DNA from: Poteriospumella lacustris
Lineage: Eukaryota > Sar > Chrysophyceae > Chromulinales > Dinobryaceae
Assembly (NCBI GenBank): GCA_008000375.1
Contig: SMOI01000405.1
Span: 1 to 20,525, forward strand
Direction of reading: 5' to 3'
DNA: 20,525 nucleotides
Under the pieces are notes generated by a model. The model did no database searches and was not told where the DNA came from. It was given only the letters and a program-made list of their open reading frames with translations. Position numbers and translations under genes: made by a program. Shown here piece after piece: positions 1-9,548 of this stretch (position 1 is its first letter; each line of letters starts with the position of its first letter).

Positions 1-75
<75 letters not shown>
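1..75. repeat. (ACG)25 trinucleotide microsatellite
   Basis: Twenty-five uninterrupted ACG units open the window, so the tract may extend beyond its left edge. It ends about 140 bp upstream of the first start codon, in what is probably the 5' flank of the ataxin-10-like gene. No reading frame can be assigned to it from this window. Confidence 0.97.
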
Positions 76-78
<3 letters not shown>

Positions 79-216
79 GAAACGTGGGTGGTGGTGATGA
101 AAAAAGAACAATAAGAAAGCATATTTTGTGACGTAAGATCATCACATTGATTTCACATATTGTGCGACTTTGCTTTGCTACTTGTATGCTTATTCGGTGA
201 CGTCTATCGTTTCAAT

Positions 217-1962
217 ATGGACTGGGCTGCTTTGTATTTGCAATCGAAAACCCAATCAGGTCGGGAGGACCTTCTTTCGATGGAAGAGGATGTTGTGCCG
301 TACCTTCGATCACAGTTCACTCATTTTATGGAGGAAGGGAATGTCATTTCGTACTCACAGTTTTGGGAAAGGATCTTGCTTCTGAGAAATTTGTGCATAA
401 GCGACAATCAGTATGTCCGATGCATCCTCGAGGAGAACGTTGTCGACATGCTGTTGCTGCTGTGTCGATTCATCTCGCTTTCTACCAGTAGCTCGTCTGC
501 TTTCGAAAATAATAGTGAGCTATCATCATTGCTCGACCAAGATGACATTTACTCGTTCGTCGCTGTTTATCCTGACGACTTCGTTAAAAAGGTCATTCGG
601 GCGGTGGCGCAGTTATTGGCGAACATGGTGGGTTGCTCTGCTTCTGCGAAACGGATAGTGGTAGAGCGTTACATCATGCAAAGCCACGAAGACCGCCACC
701 GTGGATCCCTCGCCGATTTGATAGCCGCTGCGACAATTCGCAAGGATCAGGTTGCGTTGCAGGCCATTTGGATGGTGTTTCTGAAGACTACGTTGTCGGA
801 TCCGGTCGACGGAGTAGTTTCACTTACCGACGCATGCTCATCTGCTGCATGCTGCTCTATGTTCAAGCAACTACTTATGTCGCTGCATAGTCATGAGTTG
901 CAACAACAAGAGGTCTGGACAGAGGCCGGTTTGGAAGGCGGCAGTGCCGAAGGCTGCCAAATATTTTGTCTGAGGCTGCTTTCTTCACATTTGCAGCATT
1001 TGAAAAGCTTCTTCCTTGCATTGTGCACCAAATCAAGTTCTACGCCGACAGAGGGCGCCAGATCTGGAGTCAGCCTCGAGCAAGTTCTATTCCTGTTCGT
1101 GCTTATTTCCGTTGTTGAGGAAGACAGCGCTACGAAGGCGGCGATGCTGCAACCAGCCAATCTTGCACCCTTCGGAGACTTTCTGACTGTTGTGGCCCAA
1201 TTGTTAGTGTCTTCGCTATCGTTTATTTCAGCAAATCAAGCTGGTATTGGCTCTGAGCGCGACATATTCGTCGAATTCCAATCGACTGTCGCCGCCGACT
1301 TCACAGTTGTCGCGACGCATTTGATGGGCTCGGCTCTTTGCATTTACGAAGAAAGTCGTAGCAAGAAAATTCGAGATGCAGCTACTGAAGATGTCCTTCG
1401 CTTCGTATCCAATTTGAAGGCTGACGTCGGTGTGACGTTGATTCCCGTTCTTGCGGAGCGCATTTTGTTGCACCGTGATCCTGTTACGAGGCGGACCTTT
1501 GATCCCAAGAAAAAGCCATGCTTGGCCGACGAGAATGAGGACAAAGGTGTGCTGTGGATAAGAGAAATGGTCCGAAGAGCGTTGCAATTGTTGAGTCTCT
1601 TCGTTATCGGCTCACCTGAGGCGCAGATGACGTTACTTGGAACGCCAGGTTTACTTGGCTCCCTATTGCAGCATTGTGCGACAGACTTTGAAAACCCTTT
1701 GGCTCGTGAATGGGCTTTATTGACAGTTCGCAACTTGTGTGAAGAGAACGATGTCGCCAGACAACGCATCGAAGATCTCAAACCACAACAAGTGGTTCGC
1801 TTGACCGGTGAATCGTCCGATCCAAATGGCGAAAAGTCTGAAGCAGATTTGCTCCAAGAGGAAGCCTTTCGTAAGGCAGGTTTAACGGTTACGTTAAACC
1901 CTAGCACGGGTAAGCTGACAGTAGAACGCCAAGAAGATGCAAAGCAAGATTCGGAGAAGTAA
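217..1962 (+). CDS. Ataxin-10-like armadillo-repeat protein
   Basis: Single-exon gene of 581 residues. The first ATG of the frame is at 217 (MDWAALYLQ); the frame is open further upstream, but only with non-ATG codons. The protein is an all-helical, leucine-rich alpha-solenoid. Near residues 490-515 it carries the most recognisable feature, ENPLAREWALLTVRNLCEE, which fits the C-terminal ataxin-10 domain (typically N-P-(x)n-E-W-(x)n-R-N-L-(x)n-N); the domain spans roughly residues 440-535. The C-terminal tail is charged and probably disordered. Ataxin-10 proteins are cytoplasmic scaffolds linked in animals and yeast to cytokinesis and cilia or septum function; whether that role holds here is inference. 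The gene ends 185 bp before the transposon. I saw no intron, and no AATAAA just after the stop codon. The family call rests mainly on the C-terminal motif, since the N-terminal half is generic armadillo-like. Confidence 0.8.
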   Translation: MDWAALYLQSKTQSGREDLLSMEEDVVPYLRSQFTHFMEEGNVISYSQFWERILLLRNLCISDNQYVRCILEENVVDMLLLLCRFISLSTSSSSAFENNSELSSLLDQDDIYSFVAVYPDDFVKKVIRAVAQLLANMVGCSASAKRIVVERYIMQSHEDRHRGSLADLIAAATIRKDQVALQAIWMVFLKTTLSDPVDGVVSLTDACSSAACCSMFKQLLMSLHSHELQQQEVWTEAGLEGGSAEGCQIFCLRLLSSHLQHLKSFFLALCTKSSSTPTEGARSGVSLEQVLFLFVLISVVEEDSATKAAMLQPANLAPFGDFLTVVAQLLVSSLSFISANQAGIGSERDIFVEFQSTVAADFTVVATHLMGSALCIYEESRSKKIRDAATEDVLRFVSNLKADVGVTLIPVLAERILLHRDPVTRRTFDPKKKPCLADENEDKGVLWIREMVRRALQLLSLFVIGSPEAQMTLLGTPGLLGSLLQHCATDFENPLAREWALLTVRNLCEENDVARQRIEDLKPQQVVRLTGESSDPNGEKSEADLLQEEAFRKAGLTVTLNPSTGKLTVERQEDAKQDSEK

Positions 1963-2145
1963 CTGCACCGAATCACTTTAGTGTTTAGCAAGAAAATCTT
2001 CTTAAGGACATCTGTTCTGTCATGTTTGCAGCCTTAATCAAGCATGTAGAGGAATTACAACTAATAATTTCAGCCATTGCGACCTCTTCGTGAGTTATCA
2101 TCATCAATGATACACAGATGATGGTGAATATGAATAAGTGAAATC

Positions 2146-2147
2146 TA
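2146..2147. repeat. TA target-site duplication, left copy
   Basis: The dinucleotide TA directly precedes the left terminal inverted repeat and is matched by TA at 5940-5941 directly after the right one. TA duplication is the signature of Tc1/mariner/pogo integration. The reconstructed empty site reads GAAATC-TA-GAAATG. Confidence 0.85.
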
Positions 2148-2185
2148 GGTGGGGCCGAAACGCCCAATACGAGCAAAACGGCCAG
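2148..2185 (+). repeat. Left terminal inverted repeat of the transposon
   Basis: Thirty-eight bases pairing with the reverse complement of 5902-5939 at 34 of 38 positions. The longest perfect block is 19 bp and contains CGCCCAATACGAGC. The repeat abuts the TA duplication. Confidence 0.88.
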
Positions 2186-2256
2186 CGACCGCGCTTTTTT
2201 CGGTTTTTCCGCTGGGAACTGCTGCGTGTACGTCACCGCGTCCACCGAATCTTCGA

Positions 2257-2277
2257 GCTCATTCTAATTCAATTTCA
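2257..2277 (+). promoter_or_regulatory. Inr + FPR-like core promoter of the transposase
   Basis: GCTCATTCT (2257-2265) is followed by CAATTTC (2270-2276), ending 10 bp before the transposase ATG at 2287. This resembles the oomycete initiator (GCTCATTYY) with its flanking promoter region (CAWTTT). The spacing is slightly longer than in the fused consensus as I remember it. It supports an oomycete host and would give a very short 5' leader. No transcript data support it here. Confidence 0.45.
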
Positions 2278-2286
2278 AAACCAATC

Positions 2287-5024
2287 ATGAGCATCTTCAA
2301 CTTTTTCGGTTCGTTGCTGTTTCAGTCGTCGGAGGAAAGCTCACCTCCGCCAAGTCATGAAAATATCGTGAGTATTTCCAAGGAAAATGTTGTCGCCGAC
2401 ATCGTCGCCGGTCGGATCACGATGGCCCATGCAGTCAAAACATATGGATTCACGCGGTCCGCGTTGAGACAGTAAGATCTGAGGTCTTTTACTGCGCTAG
2501 CCATTCATGATTGTTTCATTCGCGGTATAGCGCGGTCAATAAACTCGGTGGTCAAGCAGCTGCCGCAGATCCACCAGCTTTAAACCCTGGTGCTGAAGAC
2601 GCAGATGCGGAGGAAGAAGCTCCCCTGTTTGACGTTACACAGTTCGACGGAATGACCATACCTGAAAAAGTGGATATCGCGCTTGGTCTAATCCAAAACG
2701 AAGATCTGACAATTGTCGAGGCATGCGAGGCTATAGGCATCACCAAGTCGGCTTTTCAATGGTGAGTTTCAACTTGTCGTGAATGTTCCTACAATGATGA
2801 TGACGATGATGATGTTTTGTCTTTGCAGGGAGAAGCAATTGAGACAGCGCGAGTTGAATGGCGAAGCACGGCATCAGCAATGTGGCCGAAAAAGATGCGT
2901 AACGGAGGCCAATGTCGCACAGCTTCGCGAGGAAGCGCATCAACGAGATATGCAAAAGAATTCATTTACCAATGCATCCTTGCGTGATCGAATCGATGAC
3001 TTGCGCCGACGCGATACAATCGAAAGCGGGAGAAATGCGGCGTCCGTCAAGTCTATTTCGTTGCGGACCTTGAAACGCGTGGCTCGTGTGGTCGCCCCAA
3101 AGATCGTCAACGCGCCACAGATTCAAAACACTCGTCGTTTGGATGCTCTACAAGATGCTTATTCGCCCGTGACGCATGTGGCGACTGTGCATAAGCTCTT
3201 GGATGTGAGTTCCGAGAATCCTAACGGGACCATGGAACCTTGCTATCTGTTCAATATGGACGCCGTTTCGTGTATGATTGGTGCTGAAAGAAATGCCAAG
3301 GTGCGTATGGCCCCGCAATCGGCGAGGGAGCTCGAAGACCTACACCGCAGTAGTGGCAAAACTGCGAATGGTGCAAAGCAACGCGGCGTCAAGCAAATTT
3401 ATGTTACCGCTGCAGATGGAAGCCTTGTTTGTGCAATCGTGGTGATTCGCGACACAAAGTTCAAACAAATCGTCGTTGAAAAAATTGGTCGGGCTGACAC
3501 TTCTGGCCACGAAACGTGGCTCCTATTGGAGCCTATAGGTGACCACGCAAAAGCTGCCGTGGATGCTATTAACAAGCAGTTGCTAACAACCACCGTCGAA
3601 GAGCCCGACAGCAGTCCTTCGGATGATGATGTTGATGATGATTATGATAATAATCATCATTTAGAAGATATTTTACATGATTTGGACTCCAGCGACGACC
3701 TATCCGACGAAGATAAAATGTGCCGGTCCTCGCTCCAAGTGATAATGATGCGAATCATGCTGGCCGATATAATTATTCCAGCCATGCTCCATCGTCGAGA
3801 GCAAAATTTGCTCCAGCTAGGGAAGTTTGTTCCGTCTACAACCCCTGTGCCATCTCCCAATCCAGGGATTTTGTCTTCCTCCGCGACCAGTTTGTCTCTC
3901 GGCACGTCTTCCCAATTCGCGTCGTCGCCATCTCCTTCGACCCAGTCAATCGCCGACTCGGAAAAACCCCGTCTTCTCCTCACTATGGATGGCGATTTTG
4001 CTCAATGTACGGTCATACTGGATCTGGTATTGGAAGTCACGAATCCTCACCGGGTGGAGGTTTTGAAGTTTCCATGCGGTGCAAGCCTGCAATATCAGCC
4101 AAATGATCTGATGTCGGCACATCGCACAATCAAAACGTTCGTGACTCGAACGAATTATTTGAACGCTGACATTGACAGATTTTGCCCCCAAACAGTCATG
4201 TCGAGATGTGTCGACATGATCTTGAAAAAGTTGAAGATGGACAAAGCATCGCGAGATTGCTTTGTCAATTTTTCAAGCATTTGCCGCTGATTTTGAACAA
4301 AGCGTTCACCAACACGAGCATTTTGGATGGATGGAGAGTCAGCGGCATATCTCCGTACAATGCCAACGTGATTTTTGCACATTGTGAGGCTTTTAGATAT
4401 CTGTCGGAGCAGGATGCCCAATGCATCCGCGACAAAATCCCAATATTGAATGAACGATCTGCTTGCATGGGAATGATTGAGGATTGGGTGATAGAAGAGG
4501 AATTGGGTCACATTTTACCGAAGCCCAAGCGATTGGTGGATGGACGACCTGTCAACCACCAGCGTACACTATGGATGAATCAGCAAGGTGTATTGGAAAA
4601 GCGCAATGAGGAACGGGCGCGAAAACGGCGCGAGAAAGAAGACAAAGAAGCCCGTGCACAAAGACGCGCACAAGTAACAGTGGTTCATGGCGAATCGGGT
4701 CGTGTTGCTGACCTCATGAACAGAGGCCTGTTGTCGGCCAAAACTGGAAATTCTCCTCACCTCAAGGAGGGGTTACCCTTCTTCTGTTCGAACACCACGT
4801 GCTTCACACAGCGCCAAGTTCCTCGACCAAATACAACGTGGAAAGATGATGGCTGGGGGGCTTGCGTCGCTTGTTTTGAGTCGTATGGTCATTGGTGGTG
4901 CCATAAAAAACCTTGCCAAAAAGACCTCATCAAGCACATGAGCAAATGCATCCCATCGCTTGGATTTGATTTCTCTCATCTGGTGGAAGAAGAAGACAAC
5001 GTCGAGGAAGTGCAGCAGCACTGA
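2287..5024 (+). pseudogene. pogo/Tigger-like DDE transposase, three exons, one frameshift
   Basis: Exons are 2287-2471, 2531-2761 and 2829-5024; the introns are 59 and 67 bp, with GTAAGA/TATAG and GTGAGT/TGCAG ends. The reading frame joins across both introns. Exons 1 and 2 each encode a psq-type helix-turn-helix (AHAVKTYGFTRSALR; VEACEAIGITKSAFQW), expected to bind the transposon ends. The catalytic core shows D in FNMDAV (3259), D in LTMDGD (3988) and D in QPND (4105). Between the first two lie an Asp-rich run (about 3600-3720) and a Ser/Pro-rich linker. The frame breaks at a T5 run (4269-4273): upstream reads SRDCFVNF, then a stop at 4288; one base out, the sequence continues with HLPLILNKAF and GWRVSGISPYN, which belongs to the same domain. 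One missing T explains it. The C-terminus is basic, then Cys-rich (CX4C, CX2C, CX4C). The break could be a real mutation or a sequencing error. Confidence 0.82.
3635..3660. repeat. Perfect 11-bp inverted repeat in a GAT-rich coding tract
   Basis: ATGATGATTAT and ATAATCATCAT flank a 4-base GATA spacer inside the Asp-rich run of the transposase. It probably arose from GAT/ATA microsatellite expansion, since a similar GAT-rich run (2794-2814) occurs in the second transposase intron. Confidence 0.7.
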
Positions 5025-5146
5025 ACCCAACTTGATCTTGATAGCTTGCTTGGCCACGATAATGTTCATGTAATTCACTCAATTTCTCAATCCATCTGTA
5101 CTGCGCGAAGGCGGGCAAGTAGGAGCAGGCGATACAGGACCCCGGC

Positions 5147-5345
5147 CGCCCAGCGCCGCCTAGAGCTATGGCGCCTCCTCGAGAAGTCGGGCGAGGCGGC
5201 CGGCAAAGCGACGCACCGGCGTGCAGCTGGCTTCCTTCTTGAAGCGACGGAGTCACGGTCTCGAATGCGCTTGGTGCACGTCGCTTTGCCGGCCGCCTCG
5301 CCCGACTTCTCGAGGAGGCGCCTGAGCTCTAGGCGGCGCTGGGCG
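5147..5345. repeat. Long GC-rich hairpin: 67-bp arms, 65-bp loop
   Basis: Bases 5147-5213 are the reverse complement of 5279-5345 at 65 of 67 positions; the only mismatches are two adjacent bases near 5167-5168. The loop is 5214-5278. The hairpin lies in the right, non-transposase part of the transposon. I see no target duplication directly around it, so an inverted duplication of captured DNA fits better than a simple nested insertion. If transcribed it would fold into a long double-stranded RNA stem. Confidence 0.93.
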
Positions 5346-5386
5346 ACGGTGCTGACGCAGATTGCGCGCGGCCGTGCAGCTGTGTC

Positions 5387-5537
5387 GACGGCATCAGCTT
5401 CAACGAGGACGAAGCCAGCTATTGCCTCTTCATCATCCTCGACGGCGAGGTCGCCATCACCTTTCGATGAGATCCACGCGAACGGCGCCGTCTGCTACTT
5501 CCACCGCGCTGGCCACTCCGGCCTGAAGAAGAGCTGA
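5387..5537 (+). pseudogene. Degraded fragment resembling a cyclic-nucleotide-binding domain
   Basis: The 27 codons at 5387-5467 read DGISFNEDEAS followed by YCLFIILDGEVAIT and a stop. This resembles the beta-strand region of cNMP-binding domains, where a G-D-E-A-(x)n-L-(I/F)-I-(I/L)-L-x-G-E-V pattern is usual. One base out of frame, the next stretch (5469-5537) continues with GAVCYFHRAGHSG, which could be the following strand-turn of the same domain. No start codon, flanking domain or complete frame exists, so it is a gene remnant, not a gene. It lies inside the transposon and just right of the hairpin, so it was probably captured from a host gene. The match is short and made by eye; chance similarity is possible. 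Confidence 0.42.
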
Positions 5538-5901
5538 AGATGAGCTTCGGGCACGCCAGGGAGGACAGTCACGAACCCGTGCGCCAACAGCCGACGAATC
5601 TTTGCGTCTCACCCACTTCTGTTTGGAAATTTTGTGTTGGATTCGGTCCGACAACGACGACTGTGGCTTGATCGCGGGCATATTGGAGGCTCGAGAGATG
5701 GTATTCCACGGCGAAAGCCCCCAATTCGCCGGACAATCCAACCAACTACATATGAAGTGCCTTTGGTAAGTGAAAAACGCGAGGTCCAAAGCTCAGCGGC
5801 TCTTCCAATCGTCTCCAATGATCTAGCAGATTGATCATTCCAATCGTCCAACAGCATGCCGAGACGACGACGATGGTCGCAGTTCTGAGTGGGCGCCGGT
5901 T

Positions 5902-5939
5902 CTGGGCGATTTGCTCGTATTGGGCGTTGCGACCCCACC
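5902..5939 (-). repeat. Right terminal inverted repeat of the transposon
   Basis: The reverse complement begins GGTGGGG and matches the left repeat at 34 of 38 positions. The four mismatches show that the ends have diverged since they were identical, or that the family tolerates them. Confidence 0.88.
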
Positions 5940-5941
5940 TA
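5940..5941. repeat. TA target-site duplication, right copy
   Basis: TA directly follows the right terminal inverted repeat and matches the left copy at 2146-2147. Confidence 0.85.
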
Positions 5942-6207
5942 GAAATGTCAGTTTCGTAACGCTTTTTCGGCGGTTACGTTTCTTGACATTTCGGTTCTTG
6001 TTGCAAGTCGTCTTGCTTTTGGTGTTCTTCTTGTGGTGTTCTTCGATGATCTCTGATCGATGAAATCAGCGGATAATGTGAGAGAGCTTTGACCATCGCA
6101 GAATCTATTATAAGTGGAGAAAACATCAAGAATTGAGGCGAATCAAAGGAGAGAAAATGCGATGATTGCGTAAAGTCTACCGACTGACGACTACTGACAA
6201 ATATATA

Positions 6208-9200
6208 ATGACAAGTATGCTTGCAACCTCGTCTGTATCGGACCTGCGGCAAGGATCCAACAAAGGAAGCGAGGTAAAACTTTGTGATGCTTTTTCTCTG
6301 CATACTGTCTTGGATTAATTTTATTGTCCGAAAGGTTCTGCGGGTCGTCATCCTGTTTTCGAGACCCGTTGAAATCGATGCTGTTCGCAAGAATGTTGCC
6401 AAGGTTAGGTCAGCGTCATGTTCGTACCATTTTCTGCACGTTTAACGATTCCTGTTAATAGCCTCTTGAATCTGTTGACGAGTATCTTGCTCAAATCGAT
6501 CTTTTTCTAACGCCCAAGATTCCTACAAATGTGAGCGGAGGCGGAGTCCATCGAATAACGGCTCCGCAATACGAGTTGGAAGCATTTCATGGATTCGAGA
6601 TTCTCACAACGTTGGCAAATATCTATTTGGATGGTGATCATCGTGTGTCGACTCAGCTGTCATTGGCGACATCGCATCACAAAGAGCGACTGAAGGACGT
6701 CATTAAGGGCTGCGTCGTTGCGGCAAGTGAAAGCTGTTACTGCAGCGACGGCGACGCCAGTGTTCAGGCTATTGAGTTGGCAACCATATCTCTCGATGTC
6801 TTGACGAGAATCGTGAATCAGCAATCAAGTAATCAAAAGTGGATCAGCCAAGATCTTCCGCTGCTTCGAAATGTCATCGACTTGCTTCATTCGGCTTCGA
6901 AGACCGTCAGCCGAGCATCTCAACTCTGTGCGATGTGTATTCAATGTCTTGATAATCTAACGCCTGTATGTGCATCTTTCTTCGCGCTTGAAACAACGTT
7001 TTTGGACGTGATAGTTCGCATCTGTCGTTCCAGCAACGATAACTCGGAGAGTATCGTCTGGTCAGCGCTTACGGCGCTGCTGAATGTCTTCACTTTCGAC
7101 ATTGAGTCATCCTATTTCAAGTACTTGGACAAATTATATTCTTTGGAGCTTATTCCTATGCTCATTCGCGTATTGCAGGGAGAAGAATTGGCGATGAACG
7201 ACATCACAGTGGCGGAGACGGGGTTGTCTCTGCTGGCCTTGCTTATTCAACAATTTGGCCCCAATGCAATGAAGGCTCAATTTGAAGCCAAAGGCGCCGC
7301 GTACATGACTGGCAGTGAAGGCTTCCACAACGTCATAACTGATTTGGTGGACTTGAACGTCGAGGAAACGATCAAAACGTTGATTGAGGCATACTTGCCG
7401 TACTCAGTTGCGGTTATCTCCGCGGCCATACACGTCTTAGCAGTCCTCGCACCTTACTACGAGGAGCATCCGGCGTTGAAGAACTCCTATACCTTTGGAC
7501 AAAGCGCGGGGCTGCATATTCTACTGGCGGAATGGATGCCGCGACATCGTATCAGCGAAGCAGCTGTCGCTGAGGACTACGTCACCATTCTTTACTACTG
7601 GTGCAGCAACCTGCACCGAATCATGGACGCTTTGTACAAGGTGCATATTGAATCGATGAAAGCGCCTACAGCAGGGTCAAAAATCGCCAGCGTAACTGCC
7701 CATCGCGCACAACAACGAAAGAACTCGTTGATGCTGGTGACGGTTCCCGATGGTGATGGAGCCACAACAATTTCGCCGATGATTGTGGCTCAATTCAGTC
7801 AACATACCGCTGGCAAGGGCAGCATTTTGGTACCTTCCATTCGCGCGTCGTTTATTTCATCGTCGGTTGTGCCGAAGGAATCGAAAACACACGATAAGGT
7901 TCTCATCGAGCGCCCTCGTGCTGCTGGAGATCGTGGTGGAGGGAAAGCAAAGAAGGAATACGAGCCCTTCAGTTTACTCGTGTATCATCATCGACTCGTC
8001 CCTGGCGATGTGAATGTCCACGTCGACGTGGATCTAACGAATTCAGTGACGGTGGATGAAGGAATTCCACATGGTCTGATGGACGATGCTGCTTCCTCGG
8101 CGCCACCGACGACACAGTCGTCCTCACGTGTCGATGAATCCACCTTAATGGCAGTGCTGGTGAAATCCGCTCTGACCCTGTGCCATGATTATCAACGCGA
8201 CTCGTTTGTTGTAGCAGAGTACACCATCCGTATCCTCTTCCGCGTGGCGCATCAATCACCCATGGCGTGGATGCATGTGCTGCAGGCGGGTGGACTGGGT
8301 CAAATGATTCAATGCATTAAAACCCATGGGCGGCATCAAGTCCATCAAGCTGACGAAGACGTTACACAAGTTCTATTGGCCTCCACCGGCAGCCGAGCGG
8401 TGATGTTACGTGAATTGTTGTTTGCGGAGGTGGCCAGTACGACGTTGGGCCGGGCGATTGCCATGACCGATACCGCACGGTTTGCTCGGTATTTGATCAT
8501 CGATTTGCAAGTCATGGAGGTCGTCTCGCAGTATCTGCTGTCTTCGTATGCGTTTTTGTCGAAGAAGGTCTTGGGCCATTGCATCGCGTGTTGGATCACC
8601 CTGTGTGATCATCGCACCTCGTCGATGTCCAGTCAACGCATCGACATCGCGGCGTGTTGCTCATCGGTGGCGTTGTTGGCCCATTACTTGAAGAAATACG
8701 ACACCTTGCAAGCCAACCCTTTCATCATTCGCGATGAAAGCGAAGAACTGGCGGGCGTTCAAGAGGCGATTCGGTTGTGTCTCGGGTGGATCGACCGTAT
8801 CGTGTCCTTCGAACGCAACCGGCCGAAGCTACTCGAGCTCAACCTACCGCAGTATTTACATCAAGTGCTGCGACATCATTACCCAGCGCCGTTGAGTGAA
8901 TTGGGTCCAGAAGCAACAAATGTATCCGCGGAAACGATGGCGCTTGTGCGCACACGGAAGCGGGGTCAGTCGGAGATGCAGCAGCAGTTGGTGACCCTGA
9001 CCCTCCAAGTCATGCGCGGTATGTGTCACGGCATTCACAGTGGGAACATCTTATTGGGCGGCAACGATGACCATGGCGTGACGGCACAGGCATCATCAGA
9101 GCAATTGGCGATGCGACAACTGATGAAACACGGCTTCATCCCTGTGCTGTTACGTGTTCTCACCTTCGCCATAGAGGTAGAATACGTTCGCGAGATCGTT

Positions 9201-9548
9201 CTCTTGGCCATTACCATTCTGACCATCTTTGCCACGAAACATAAGCTACAGTTGGGCCATGCAGGTTGCTGTGACGTCCTTCATCAGTTGTTGGTTTTCG
9301 ATGTGACGCGCGCCTTGGAACGAGGCGTGGAGACCAGCAGTCTTGTGGACGAAGACTTGAGCGAATCCTTGTCGCATTTATGTACAGCAATCCACAACAT
9401 GGCTGCCCAATGTGAGGACAACAAAGCCAAGTTTGTCGAATTACAGAGCTTGTCGTTGTTGCAGCAGTTGTCCCGAGCGCCATACTGCAGCCCCTTGTGC
9501 AAGAACGAGCTGAAGGACGCTATCAACATGATACGATTTAGCAGTTAG
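6208..9548 (+). CDS. Large armadillo/HEAT-like protein of unknown function
   Basis: Three exons: 6208-6273, 6335-6403 and 6462-9548, separated by 61- and 58-bp introns with GTAAAA/AAAG and GTTAGG/ATAG ends. Both introns fall exactly between codons, and the joined frame is open for 1,073 residues from ATG 6208 (MTSMLATSS). The long third exon is open upstream of any ATG, which supports the two small 5' exons. The protein is dominated by amphipathic leucine-rich helices typical of armadillo or HEAT solenoids, in two blocks (about residues 60-440 and 600-1073). A polar, basic, probably flexible insert lies at about 445-600. There is no signal peptide, membrane helix or catalytic motif. I do not recognise a named family; a scaffold or transport-adaptor role is only a guess from fold. 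The first exon begins 267 bp after the transposon, so the insertion lies in or near its promoter. An alternative start at 6217 is possible. Confidence 0.83.

Larger units (their letters stand above)
2148..5939 (+). mobile_element. pogo-like (Tc1/mariner superfamily) DNA transposon, 3,792 bp
   Basis: A complete element bounded by 38-bp imperfect terminal inverted repeats that begin GGTGGGG, and flanked by a TA duplication. It contains a spliced DDE transposase gene (2287-5024) reading left to right. A roughly 880-bp right part (5025-5901) holds no intact gene. Instead it contains a 67-bp-arm hairpin (5147-5345) and a degraded fragment resembling a cyclic-nucleotide-binding domain. From about 5139 to 5540 the right part is visibly more GC-rich than the transposase region, which suggests acquired sequence. 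The element sits between the 3' end of the ataxin-10-like gene and the 5' end of the armadillo-like gene, so it may affect the promoter of the latter. The transposase has one frameshift, so this copy is probably not autonomous, although its ends look usable in trans. Confidence 0.88.

Noticed and set aside
1344-1991. Minus-strand frame of 215 codons
   Set aside because: Antisense to the ataxin-10-like gene, with no recognisable domain.
2149-2286. In-frame upstream extension of the transposase starting within the terminal repeat
   Set aside because: It begins with GTG inside the inverted repeat, and the right repeat yields a similar apparent peptide on the other strand. The promoter-like motif at 2257 and ATG at 2287 give a better start.
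4261-4280. Programmed -1 frameshift in the transposase
   Set aside because: The T5 run is not in the X XXY YYZ register for the upstream frame, and I saw no obvious downstream stem. A one-base deletion is simpler.
5046-5537. Plus-strand Arg/Ser/Ala-rich frame of 163 codons in the transposon
   Set aside because: It runs through both arms of the GC-rich hairpin, so its length reflects GC-rich composition. The cNMP-like signal is in a different frame.
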